Shown: piece by piece, positions 16,598-25,127 of the stretch
How the letters are laid out: each line of letters opens with the position of its first letter
Position numbering within the stretch: position 1 is the first letter of the stretch
NCBI GenBank assembly: GCA_937974565.1
Contig: CALJWL010000041.1
Span: 1 to 57,929 of the forward strand
DNA: 57,929 nt
Origin: an uncultured Arenicella sp.
Lineage (GTDB): Bacteria > Pseudomonadota > Gammaproteobacteria > Arenicellales > Arenicellaceae
Direction: 5' to 3'
Position numbers and translations under genes: made by a program
Notes under the pieces: generated by a model
Told to the model about the DNA's origin: nothing
What the model saw: only the letters and a program-made list of their open reading frames with translations
The model's database searches: none

Positions 16598-17251
16598 ATG
16601 CAAAAACCATTAAATTTTGAAGAGCTGACTCCTGATGAAATGTTGAATGCGTCACGCGATTTTCGTAAAAAGATATCTCGTAGACGCAGTGTTCGGCACT
16701 TCTCAGATCGCGCGGTGGACCGAGAAATAATTGAGAATGCGATTAAATCTGCCGGTTCTGCGCCCAGCGGTGCAAACAAGCAGCCTTGGCATTTTGCCGT
16801 TGCGGAAAATCCAGACATTAAAAAAAATATTCGTAAGGCGGCAGAAGCCGAAGAGCGTGATTTTTATCATGGTCGAGCGCCACAGTCTTGGTTAGACGAT
16901 TTGAAAGTATTTGAAACCGACGAAAACAAACCGTTTTTGGAGACCGCTCCGTATTTGGTTGCGGTGTTTTTACAGCGTAACAGCATCGATGCTGATGGTG
17001 GAAAGCATAAGAACTACTATATGCCAGAATCGGTTGGCATTGCGACGGGTATGTTGATAACGGCACTGCATCTGTCGGGTTTGGCAACCTTGACGCATAC
17101 ACCCAGCCCAATGAAGTTTTTGAATGAAATTTTTGATCGGCCCAGTAATGAAAAGCCCTTTATGTTGATCGTAACAGGTTACCCAACGAAAAACGTGACA
17201 GTGCCTGATATTGAACGTAAACCCTTTCAGGAAATATCGACTTTTTTCTGA
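16598..17251 (+). CDS. Nitroreductase-family flavoprotein, iodotyrosine deiodinase-like
   Basis: 217 residues. SRRRSVRHFSDRAVDRE near 28-44 and SAPSGANKQPWHF near 53-65 are the FMN-binding parts of the nitroreductase fold. EAEERDFYH, then FLETAPYLVAVFLQ and GIATGMLITALHLSGLATLT, match the iodotyrosine deiodinase subgroup, whose active-site lid supplies Glu, Tyr and Lys to hold the halotyrosine zwitterion; Glu and Lys are visible here and an aromatic residue is present. Bacterial homologues can reductively dehalogenate halotyrosines in vitro. A general nitroreductase is the alternative. Confidence 0.82.
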   Translation: MQKPLNFEELTPDEMLNASRDFRKKISRRRSVRHFSDRAVDREIIENAIKSAGSAPSGANKQPWHFAVAENPDIKKNIRKAAEAEERDFYHGRAPQSWLDDLKVFETDENKPFLETAPYLVAVFLQRNSIDADGGKHKNYYMPESVGIATGMLITALHLSGLATLTHTPSPMKFLNEIFDRPSNEKPFMLIVTGYPTKNVTVPDIERKPFQEISTFF

Positions 17252-17339
17252 GGTCTTATCGATTGCATGTAGGTGTAAGGGGCTGAGGGCGATAAGCAAC
17301 AATGACCGCTAAGTTGCTGTCGTAAACATGATGTGGCTT

Positions 17340-18494
17340 TTAATCAACAATTCGAATTAGGCGCGCTTTGCTGCCGTCGGTAAGCACGTATAAATGGCCA
17401 TCCGGCGCACTGGCGATATCACGCAAGCGTTCGTTTAGTTGGTCAAACACGATGCCTTGGTCTGTGATTACATCGCCTTCAATGTGCAATTTTCGAATTG
17501 ATTGCTCTGCTAATGTCGTGACGTATAAATGGCCGTTGTGCATGGTCATACTGCTCGGTGCAATTGACGGAGTCCAATCCACCTTAGCAGATTCCATACC
17601 ATCGTATGAGCTGAAAGGGCTAATTCTTGCGCCAGTGTAGTCAATGCCTAAGGTTGCTATAGGCCAACCGTAGTTTGCACCGGCTCGGATAATGTTAACT
17701 TCGTCGCCGCCTTGTGGCCCGTGTTCGTGTTGATAAATTACCTGGTTTTCCACCAGCAGTGCTTGTTGGTTACGATGTCCGAGTGAATAAATTTCCGGTA
17801 ACGCGCTTTCCACGCCAAGAAAAGGGTTGTCCATAGGGACTGTGCCGTCGGCTTTCACCCTAATCGTTTTACCAAAGTGATTGTCCAGTGTTTGCGCTTG
17901 TTCTCGATAATTGAATCCGTCCCCCACCGTCATGAGTACACTGCCATCGTCTAATTGGGCTAGACGACCACCGTAGTGATGCGCCGTACTCTTACTGGGT
18001 TGTGCGGTAAAAATGGGGGTAAGGTCTTGCAATTCATAACTGTTTCCATTGGCTGCTAACTTGGCAGAAACTAAACGGCACGCATTGTCGTTGCGGTCAC
18101 CGTGAGCAAAGCTAAGGTAAAGTGTTCTGTTTTGAGCGAAGTTGCGATCCAGCATTATATCTAGCAAGCCGCCTTGACCAGCAAAGTAAACGGTGGGCAC
18201 GCCTTTAACATCGTCTTTCAGTACTTGGCCCTCTCGAATAACTCTGACCTTTCCTTGGCGCTCGGTAACCAATACATCGCCATTGGGTAAAAAATCCATT
18301 GCCCATGGAAAATTTAAACCTTCAGCGACTGTCTCAACTTGGTAAGCGTTGTTGCTTGATTGCGTAATCGTGCTAAAAGAAAGCAAACTGAGTGATGCAA
18401 CCAGCATAATAAAGCGGTAAAGAGTTAAAGGCGTAAGCTGAACAGCACAAGAGTGCATGGTCGTACGAATCGTTTCTAATAGTCGATCTGTCAT
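17340..18494 (-). CDS. PQQ-dependent sugar dehydrogenase (soluble aldose dehydrogenase, YliI-like)
   Basis: 384 residues. A hydrophobic signal segment lies at about 27-45. The beta-propeller shows LNFPWAMDFLPNGDVLVTER, GQGGLLDIMLD, the catalytic-histidine region HHYGGRLAQLDDGSVLMTVG, LGHRNQQAL and HGPQGGDEVN followed by GANYGWP. These are the marks of the GDH-B/YliI aldose dehydrogenase family, which oxidises aldoses in the periplasm with pyrroloquinoline quinone. No PQQ synthesis genes are in view. The start lies 2 bp after the stop of the preceding gene, so it is translationally coupled. Confidence 0.9.
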   Translation of the reverse strand: MTDRLLETIRTTMHSCAVQLTPLTLYRFIMLVASLSLLSFSTITQSSNNAYQVETVAEGLNFPWAMDFLPNGDVLVTERQGKVRVIREGQVLKDDVKGVPTVYFAGQGGLLDIMLDRNFAQNRTLYLSFAHGDRNDNACRLVSAKLAANGNSYELQDLTPIFTAQPSKSTAHHYGGRLAQLDDGSVLMTVGDGFNYREQAQTLDNHFGKTIRVKADGTVPMDNPFLGVESALPEIYSLGHRNQQALLVENQVIYQHEHGPQGGDEVNIIRAGANYGWPIATLGIDYTGARISPFSSYDGMESAKVDWTPSIAPSSMTMHNGHLYVTTLAEQSIRKLHIEGDVITDQGIVFDQLNERLRDIASAPDGHLYVLTDGSKARLIRIVD

Positions 18495-18496
18495 AA

Positions 18497-18955
18497 TTAA
18501 TGCTTGCTGTTTCGGTCGATGACTGAGTTGTCAGAATTCAGCCATGTGAATACCAGTCCACCCGTGCCGCCGCATACGCTGATTAAAATCATTCCTAATG
18601 TCGTTCGGGCGCCAGCAATCGGCATTAGGTTCATCACCCAAGACATTAATAATAGGGTGCAAACAATAGAGCTGGCGCCGGCAGTGAAAAACCACAGAAC
18701 GTTAATGCCACCAATAAAGCGGTTGCATAACATGGCTACAATAAAACCAACAAGAAAACAAACCGCCATCAACGGAAATAAGGTCTGAAGGATTGCCAAA
18801 TCTGAGATCGTCATTAATAAACGGTCACCAATACTAATCTTGGCACCTACATCTACAAGGCCAGCTAACACCTGTTGGGTAGAAACAACTGATGCTCCAA
18901 TTGAGGCTGTAAGCGCGGCGGCAGCCCAAGCTGCCGCCATTTTAATCCACTGCAT
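18497..18955 (-). CDS. Hypothetical four-helix membrane protein
   Basis: 152 residues with four hydrophobic segments (about 7-32, 58-78, 85-108 and 118-138), the first resembling an uncleaved signal. I do not recognise a family. It is sandwiched between an exported methyltransferase-like gene (8 bp upstream) and the aldose dehydrogenase (2 bp downstream), so the three are one operon and its product probably serves the same process in the envelope. A quinone-linked or redox-partner role is conceivable, but no cofactor motif supports it. Confidence 0.75.
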   Translation of the reverse strand: MQWIKMAAAWAAAALTASIGASVVSTQQVLAGLVDVGAKISIGDRLLMTISDLAILQTLFPLMAVCFLVGFIVAMLCNRFIGGINVLWFFTAGASSIVCTLLLMSWVMNLMPIAGARTTLGMILISVCGGTGGLVFTWLNSDNSVIDRNSKH

Positions 18956-18963
18956 ATAACTGT

Positions 18964-19836
18964 CTAGACGGCGGCTTTTTTAAACAGCAGTGTCATACGG
19001 TGTGACTCACCAATAGCCTCCATGGCGGCTTTTTTCTCTGCATCGTCTTTAGAACCGCTTAAAGATGGAGGCAGGCGCCACACAAAGTCGCCTTCGGCGG
19101 CTTTGTCTTTAGGATTGGCGTTAACATCGCTTTGAGCCACTAATTCAAAACCGTGTTGTTGAAATTTAGCCACTAGCGCGCTTTTTTTCAGGTAGCCGTT
19201 GCTGCCGTTGGCCCAATCATCGGGCCTGTCTTCGAGTGCTTGGTGTTGCACTACGCCAATAATTCCGTCGTCTTTTAAGATCCTGTGCGCGTCTTCGAGT
19301 GCGTTAGTTAGGTATTCACCCGTTTCTTCAAATCGAGACAGATTATGAAGCGCGCGAATAAATAAGACCGCATCAGCGGTGCCACCCATGCTTTGTGGCA
19401 TGGCCCCAAACTGAAATGCCGCCACTGAGGCGTCTGTATCGCCACGCCAATCGTTGGCTTGATCAGTCCAAGTTTGTACCCACGTCTTTTTAGCTTCGAT
19501 TCGCTCTTCGGTCATGAAACCAAAGTTACCCCACATATCAAGCGCATAGTCCACACCGATTAAGGTGCCATTCTCGCCGAGTACAGGAAGTAAAATTTTT
19601 GAATACCACCCGCCGCCAGGCAAAGCTTCTACCACGGTCATGCCTTCTTTAATGCCGAAGAACTCCAGTGTTGATTTCGGATTGCGATACTCATAGCGAG
19701 CTTGTACCTCATCAGATTGTGCTTTAAGAGCATCATCAATGCTGGCTGCATGACTTGAGGAAAGACTTGTAAGGGCGATTGTTGCGGTTAATAAAGCGGT
19801 GTGCAGCGCTTTATTGTGTTTAATGGTCGTTAACAT
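18964..19836 (-). CDS. Exported class I SAM-dependent methyltransferase-like protein
   Basis: 290 residues from the ATG at 19836, chosen because GGAG lies seven bases upstream; an earlier ATG at 19872 is open but adds a tail before the signal peptide. Residues 1-31 form a Sec signal (KALHTALLTATIALTSLSSS, then HAAS). The body shows the Rossmann motif I (VVEALPGGGWYSKILLPVLG), LIGVDYALD and a late DAHRILKDDGIIGVV typical of methyltransferases. Exported members of this group (COG4798-like) are known, but their activity is unclear, since SAM is not expected in the periplasm. First gene of a three-gene operon. Confidence 0.85.
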   Translation of the reverse strand: MLTTIKHNKALHTALLTATIALTSLSSSHAASIDDALKAQSDEVQARYEYRNPKSTLEFFGIKEGMTVVEALPGGGWYSKILLPVLGENGTLIGVDYALDMWGNFGFMTEERIEAKKTWVQTWTDQANDWRGDTDASVAAFQFGAMPQSMGGTADAVLFIRALHNLSRFEETGEYLTNALEDAHRILKDDGIIGVVQHQALEDRPDDWANGSNGYLKKSALVAKFQQHGFELVAQSDVNANPKDKAAEGDFVWRLPPSLSGSKDDAEKKAAMEAIGESHRMTLLFKKAAV

Positions 19837-20070
19837 GAATAGGCTCCATATTGAGTTGAGGGTATCGTGCATTGTGATCGAATCATTTCAAATCGGCAAG
19901 TCGGTCTGTTCATTTGACTTTAACGAAGTGCGTTTGCTTCGGTGTCGAGCCACTGCGCAGAATATTAAGCAATGTCAGTGATCGTATTGTGGTCTTGTCA
20001 TCTTTTTGTAACCTCCGAGACGTATTTTTCCGCCTCGGATTGTGGTGAAAATTTGTTAAATAGGGTAGGT

Positions 20071-22239
20071 ATGTTCGCATTTATGTTCGGAAAATATCGC
20101 TTTTTGGTTATTTCAATTGCGTTATTCTTAGTGTTGGATCTTGGTGTTCTGGTTCTTAACTTTTATACATCGGGGAAAATAGCCGAACAAGCTGAGCTGA
20201 TTAACTTGGCTGGTCGCCAACGGACGTTAACACAGCAAATGTCTAAAGCGACTCTTTATATTAAAGCGCAAAAGTTACAAATGTGGGTTTATCAATCGGG
20301 GCTTGATGAACTTCGTGAGCATTATAAGACATTCGCCGATACTCTAAGAGTGTTTAATGACGGCGGTGCCATTGAGTCAATCGACGGCGGCCAACCGATT
20401 GAAATTCAAGCCGTAGTCGCACCTCAAGGTCTGAAAATATTGGAGCAAGCTAACCCATTGTGGAAGCAATTTGAAGATGCACTTGCTCCTTTGATGGTTG
20501 ATACGCTGGTGACGGATGAAGAAATTGACCCAGCCTCTGCGTTTATTGCGTCAAATAACGCACCCATGTTCATGTTAATGGATGAACTGACGGAACACTT
20601 CAAAGCTTCAGCGGAACGTCAGACGGTATTTTTACGCAGAGCCCAAATAGTGGGCATCAGTTTAGCGACCATCAACTTCTTTATCATTTTATTTCACTTT
20701 CTCAAGCAGTTACGTGGACGCGATCTTAAGATCAAAGTTAAACAAAATGAATCCGACCAGATACTAAGTACCATCGGCGATGGTGTTTTTTTACTCGATA
20801 AAAATCTTGTGATAGGCGGGCAATATTCACGGCAATTGGAGACCATTTTTTCAACGAAGCGTGTTTCCGGGCAGAGTTTTAAGCGGTTTTTAGGCCGCTA
20901 TTTTGCTAACAAAACGGTGGGTTTGTCCATGGACTTTGTGAAGCTCTATTTTCGCCCCCACATCAATTCAGCGCTTATTGAAGATGTGAACCCATTAAAG
21001 AGAGTAGAAGCGACCATCACCACTGAGGACGACGAAGCCGTTCAGAAGTATCTTGACTTTTCGTTTGCACCTCTGAATCAAGGTGCCGGAAATAGGGCCA
21101 TTTTAGTTACAGTGAAGGATGTCACTGCGCAAATATTGCTTGAAGCGCAAGACGAGCAAGCCGCGGATGAGTTGGAGCAGCAGATGTCTTTGCTTACGCA
21201 AATATTGCCCGTGCCTTATCAGGAATTAGACTACTTTATTCAAGAAAGTACGCAAGGTTATGATCGAATTAATGCGTTATTAAAAGACACTAAGCACATT
21301 GCCGATAATTTTGAGAACACACTTAATAAAATAGCCAGAGAAACTCACCGCTTAAAAGGCAGTGCAGCAGCACTGAATTTGAAATGGGTTGCTGAGCAAC
21401 ATCATGCACTTGAAGATAATATTGAAGCCCTTAGAGAGCAAAGCAAGGTGAAAAAACTCAGTGGTAGAAACTTATTGCCACTGACCATCAAGCTTAAGAG
21501 TAATTATGAAAGTTTGGAATTAATTTCTCAATTTCGATGCCGACTTGGGAACTACGCGTCGGTTGTTGGCACGACCGTTGAAGCCGCTAATGATCATCAA
21601 AAAACACTCAGTGGGCATGGCGGTGAAATACCGGAGATTGACGGCAAGTGGCTTTCGCTTTATGACTACGCAGAACGTTTAGCCACTGATCAGGGGCTAT
21701 CTCTAGACGTGGATTTACGTGGCTTTGAAGCGCCCATGGAACCAACGTTGACTGAAAAGCTTCATCCAATCGCCATTCAGTTACTGCGTAACGCCATTGC
21801 CCACGGTATTGAAGACAGCGATACTCGATGCCGATTGAAAAAACCAAACAATGGCCAATTATTGATTGCGCTCAGTCACGACCGAGGCGGTAACTATCGA
21901 TTTACTTTTCAGGATGACGGTCGAGGCTTTGACTATGCCGCAATCAGAGTTGAGTTGGTGTCGAAAGGCATACTAACGATTGAGCAAGCTGGGCGGGCAA
22001 GTAGCGGTGACCTGATTCGCCATGCCTTTATGGATACCGTTTCAACTCAGCTGAACACCGACCCAATTTCTGGGCGCGGTGTTGGGTTGCCATTGGTTTG
22101 GCAGCTGATTAAGTCCATTGGAGGCCGATTGAAGGTTCGTTCTGTGGAGCGAGAGTTCACTCATTTTATTATCGAGTTTGAACACCAAAGTAATGAACGA
22201 GAAACATCGACAAGAACGCTAATGGAACGTGCCGGTTAA
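20071..22239 (+). CDS. PilJ-type sensor fused to CheA-like histidine kinase (no CheW domain)
   Basis: About 722 residues from the ATG at 20071 (AGGG five bases upstream; the frame is open to 19972). Order: membrane helix 10-32; PilJ-type nitrate/nitrite-sensor-like periplasmic domain with NLAGRQRTLTQQMSKATLYI near 43-62; second helix near 190-210; PAS-like region (about 228-350); Hpt-like domain with THRLKGSAAAL carrying the phospho-accepting histidine near 425; HATPase with LLRNAIAHGIED (N box), DDGRGFD and SGRGVGLPLV. It ends at the ATPase domain and lacks the CheW-like regulatory domain. It therefore probably signals alone, to the receiver encoded 28 bp downstream, rather than in chemoreceptor arrays. 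Confidence 0.85.
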   Translation: MFAFMFGKYRFLVISIALFLVLDLGVLVLNFYTSGKIAEQAELINLAGRQRTLTQQMSKATLYIKAQKLQMWVYQSGLDELREHYKTFADTLRVFNDGGAIESIDGGQPIEIQAVVAPQGLKILEQANPLWKQFEDALAPLMVDTLVTDEEIDPASAFIASNNAPMFMLMDELTEHFKASAERQTVFLRRAQIVGISLATINFFIILFHFLKQLRGRDLKIKVKQNESDQILSTIGDGVFLLDKNLVIGGQYSRQLETIFSTKRVSGQSFKRFLGRYFANKTVGLSMDFVKLYFRPHINSALIEDVNPLKRVEATITTEDDEAVQKYLDFSFAPLNQGAGNRAILVTVKDVTAQILLEAQDEQAADELEQQMSLLTQILPVPYQELDYFIQESTQGYDRINALLKDTKHIADNFENTLNKIARETHRLKGSAAALNLKWVAEQHHALEDNIEALREQSKVKKLSGRNLLPLTIKLKSNYESLELISQFRCRLGNYASVVGTTVEAANDHQKTLSGHGGEIPEIDGKWLSLYDYAERLATDQGLSLDVDLRGFEAPMEPTLTEKLHPIAIQLLRNAIAHGIEDSDTRCRLKKPNNGQLLIALSHDRGGNYRFTFQDDGRGFDYAAIRVELVSKGILTIEQAGRASSGDLIRHAFMDTVSTQLNTDPISGRGVGLPLVWQLIKSIGGRLKVRSVEREFTHFIIEFEHQSNERETSTRTLMERAG

Positions 22240-22267
22240 GGCTTGTTAATAGGCTCTGGTAAATATC

Positions 22268-22636
22268 ATGAGATTAATGATCGTAGATGATTCTCTAATC
22301 ATCCGTAATAAAATTAGCCGTTCATTACTGGTTAAGTTCTCTAAAGTGTCTCGTGCAGAAAACGGTGAACAAGCATTGAAAATGGTTCGGGCTGAAAAAC
22401 CCGATGTGGTCACCATGGATCTGACCATGCCTAAAGTCGGAGGTGTTGAGGCCATTAAAAAAATGATGGAAATAGAACCCACAATTCATATTCTTGTGGT
22501 ATCGGCCCTTGCTGATAAAGCCACGGCGATCAAAGCACTTACTTATGGCGCAAATGGATTTCTTTGTAAGCCATTTACTGATGTTGAGCTTAACGAGGCT
22601 ATTGAGCAAATATTAAAAATAAAGTTGTCATCATGA
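22268..22636 (+). CDS. CheY-like single-domain response regulator
   Basis: 122 residues, receiver domain only. The acidic pair is in MIVDDS (residues 4-9), the phosphorylation site is Asp51 in TMDLTMPKVGG, the switch Ser is in VVSALADKAT near 79 and the lysine is in CKPF near 101. With no output domain it must act by protein contact. It overlaps the following CheX-like gene by four bases (ATGA) and follows the kinase gene, so it is the obvious phosphate acceptor of that kinase. Confidence 0.93.
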   Translation: MRLMIVDDSLIIRNKISRSLLVKFSKVSRAENGEQALKMVRAEKPDVVTMDLTMPKVGGVEAIKKMMEIEPTIHILVVSALADKATAIKALTYGANGFLCKPFTDVELNEAIEQILKIKLSS

Positions 22637-23106
22637 ATGAGCGCGCGCATATTGATGTGTTTATTGACGGATTAAGTCGTTACTTTAATTATTTGGCCAC
22701 TGAGTTAGAAGAACCAAATTCGTCGTTGGAGATTGGGGCGCCTTATTTGTTAAGCACGTCACAGCCTATGGGGTTAGATTTCACTGGAATGATATCCGTT
22801 TCTGGGAACAACCTCGGTTACATATTTGTTTCTGCAAACAGTGCCTTGCTCAAACGCATTCTGCTTAGTTATGGTGAAGTGGATTTAAGTGATATGCCCA
22901 AAAAGGACCTAATAGGGGAGATAGCCAATACCTTGGCCGGCAACGCTCGTAGACGGCTGGGTGCTGATTTCCATATCTCTACACCACGGGTATTCGATGG
23001 CGGTCTTGAACCAAGCAAGTACCAATTAACGTCGCGTTGTTACGTGCTGCCATTTAGATGGAAGAGCAGCAAAGCGGAATTGATTATAAGTATTCGTGAG
23101 CGCTAA
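22633..23106 (+). CDS. CheX-like phosphatase
   Basis: 157 residues. The stretch GEIANTLAGNARRRLG near 95-110 carries the E-x-x-N pattern that CheC/CheX/FliY phosphatases use to dephosphorylate CheY; the protein fits one CheX domain. The start codon overlaps the stop of the CheY-like gene (22633-22636), indicating translational coupling. The three genes form a closed circuit: kinase, receiver, phosphatase. An adaptor without phosphatase activity is the alternative. Confidence 0.85.
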   Translation: MNERAHIDVFIDGLSRYFNYLATELEEPNSSLEIGAPYLLSTSQPMGLDFTGMISVSGNNLGYIFVSANSALLKRILLSYGEVDLSDMPKKDLIGEIANTLAGNARRRLGADFHISTPRVFDGGLEPSKYQLTSRCYVLPFRWKSSKAELIISIRER

Positions 23107-23205
23107 AGCTGGGTGCCACCACACGGTTTTTGTTAAATGGCCGTTTGATTATGTTTAAGCTCCATTGATTCGTTTACGCCCATCTGGCGTGCGTACTTCA
23201 TGTCG

Positions 23206-23234
23206 AAAAAAAAGCCCTACAATTCGTGGGGCTT
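23206..23234 (-). terminator. Rho-independent terminator on the minus strand
   Basis: Read on the minus strand, AAGCCCCAC (from 23234) pairs with GTAGGGCTT around GAATT with one mismatch, followed by a run of T (23211-23206). Confidence 0.6.
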
Positions 23235-23311
23235 AATGATTAAAGAGACGATTATGGTTTTTGTGGAGTGGGGTAGGTTCGCCTCTCGGTTGGGGTATTT
23301 TAAACGAATTA

Positions 23312-23329
23312 ATGGTAATCGATTACCAT
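23312..23329. promoter_or_regulatory. 18-bp palindrome, LacI-type operator candidate
   Basis: ATGGTAATCGATTACCAT is perfectly self-complementary with a central CG, the usual form of LacI-family operators. It lies 470 bp before the MFS gene; no regulator gene is adjacent. Confidence 0.5.
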
Positions 23330-23798
23330 CAGCCAGCGCATAATAGACAAATTGCGTTTACTTCTCAACTTTTATTGGCACTCGTGTTGGAACTCTTTAA
23401 ATCGGTGTGCCGATGGATTGGTGATTTAATGCTTTACCCACGGCATTGCTCGCTCAGTGATTATTAAGAGCAGGTACCTCTAAGTAATTTGACGATTGTC
23501 TAATCACTGCATACTATGGCTGTGATGTTGTGAACTCGATTTTCGGCCATGGGTTTACACTGCGTTATTAGAAGATAAGAACGAGTTTTTAAAATAGAGT
23601 TGAGGCACGTCTAGATTAGAGGTCGTCATTCAACTGAGTAATGAACGAATTAATCAAAACTGAGAAGGTTCCAACCAGCAAAACTTAAGGTCGTCGCTGT
23701 ATTTAAAGTCGTGTCATTGGCATTCCATTCGCTATTCGCTGCGCAATAAAATTAAAGTTGAGCTAAGTAGAGTTTTCCCAGCGTTCCCAGAGTGAAAC

Positions 23799-25127
23799 AT
23801 GGCAGATAATCAAAATCCGAGTCAGCGCTATCGTACTTTCGTGCTTATTTTACTTACCATCGTTTATGGTTTTAATTTTATTGATAGACAAATCGTCGGC
23901 ATTCTTGCGCCATTTATCATTGCCGATTTAGGATTATCCACAACTCAAATGGGGCTGTTGATCGGTTTTTATTTCGCGGCTTTCTACAGTGTGGTAGCGA
24001 TACCGATTGCTTGGCTTGCAGATCGCTATAGCCGCGTCAATATATTGGCCATCGCATTGGCAACGTGGAGCGGTTTCACAGCACTCACCGGGTTGGCAAA
24101 TAATTTTGTGCAGATAGGCATGGCCAGAATGGGGGTGGGAATCGGTGAGGCCGGCGGCAGCCCGCCCTCCCATTCAATTATTTCCGATCTTTACCCCAAA
24201 GAACACCGCTCTGGCGCTTTAGGAGTGTATTCTATTGGCATCCCCTTAGGGATTATGACCGCTTATTTTGTGACGGCATCATTGCTTGGGGCGAGTAATG
24301 ACGAGGTTAATTGGCGACGCATCTTTATCATACTCGGACTAACCGGCATAGTCTTGGCGGTGGTGGTTCGCTTTGCCATTCGTGAACCGGTTCGTGGGGC
24401 AATGGAGCGTGACAGTGAAGTCGAAATGGTTCGGCCATCGTTTAGAGCTTCACTTCAAGTGTTGCTTAAGATTCCGTCATGGTGGTTTATGGCTTTGGGA
24501 ATAGCTTTTGCCTCTTTCGTTTCTTATGCATTTTCTGGTTTTCAAACCACCTATATTCGACTTTTGGACCCCGAGTTTAGCTTTAAGACAGTACTGCTGA
24601 GTCTTGGGGTAATCAACGGTACAACCTATGCTGGCGGTACTTATATTGGTGCAAAAATAGCCGATATGTGGGGTGGAAAAGACATACGCGCGTATGGTTT
24701 TCTACCTGCTTTGGCCATTTTAGTAGCGTTACCGGTGTCACTGATATTGTTATGGGCCACTACGGTGTGGGTACACTTAGCATTGACCACTGTGCTGTTG
24801 TTCTTTTTGGGAATGTATTTAGGCCCGAGCTTTGCGATTGCTCAAACCTTGGCTCCGATTAATATGCGGGCCATGTCCACCGCGTTGTTCTTTTTTATAT
24901 TGAATATGATTGCGCTCGGTGGCGGCCCAACCTTTGCCGGCTGGATGGCGGACTTTTTTAATGCATCAAATACAGACGCTATTGCCATGCGAAATGCATT
25001 GGGCGTGACGGCAATGATGTTTATCCCTTCAGTGCTGTGTTTCTTATTAGTGGCTAAAACATTACCTAAAGATTGGGCTGAGGCGGAAACTCGTAATAGG
25101 GCTATGATGCAGAGTCAAAAATCGTAA
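23799..25127 (+). CDS. Spinster-type MFS transporter
   Basis: 442 residues with 12 predicted helices. Motifs FNFIDRQIVGILAPFI (25-40), AWLADRYSRVNILAIAL near 74-90 (MFS motif A) and RMGVGIGEAGGSPPSHSII near 109-127 are typical of Spinster (Spns)-like proteins, which are abundant in marine gammaproteobacteria and sphingomonads beside degradation genes. Direction and substrate are unknown. It is transcribed alone after a long non-coding region that carries a LacI-type palindrome. Confidence 0.88.
   Translation: MADNQNPSQRYRTFVLILLTIVYGFNFIDRQIVGILAPFIIADLGLSTTQMGLLIGFYFAAFYSVVAIPIAWLADRYSRVNILAIALATWSGFTALTGLANNFVQIGMARMGVGIGEAGGSPPSHSIISDLYPKEHRSGALGVYSIGIPLGIMTAYFVTASLLGASNDEVNWRRIFIILGLTGIVLAVVVRFAIREPVRGAMERDSEVEMVRPSFRASLQVLLKIPSWWFMALGIAFASFVSYAFSGFQTTYIRLLDPEFSFKTVLLSLGVINGTTYAGGTYIGAKIADMWGGKDIRAYGFLPALAILVALPVSLILLWATTVWVHLALTTVLLFFLGMYLGPSFAIAQTLAPINMRAMSTALFFFILNMIALGGGPTFAGWMADFFNASNTDAIAMRNALGVTAMMFIPSVLCFLLVAKTLPKDWAEAETRNRAMMQSQKS

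Larger units (their letters stand above)
23107..23798. other. 692-bp intergenic region with orphan signals
   Basis: No convincing gene: the open frames are short and lack family resemblance. It holds a minus-strand terminator (23206-23234) and an 18-bp perfect palindrome with central CG (23312-23329). No minus-strand gene precedes the terminator, so an unannotated transcript is possible. Confidence 0.5.

Noticed and set aside
23261-23467. 68-codon frame in the long gap after the CheX-like gene
   Set aside because: It spans the 18-bp palindrome, has no ribosome site and no domain pattern.
23625-23636. Second copy of the MITE-like element
   Set aside because: Only 12 bases match the right arm and no inverted partner is found nearby.
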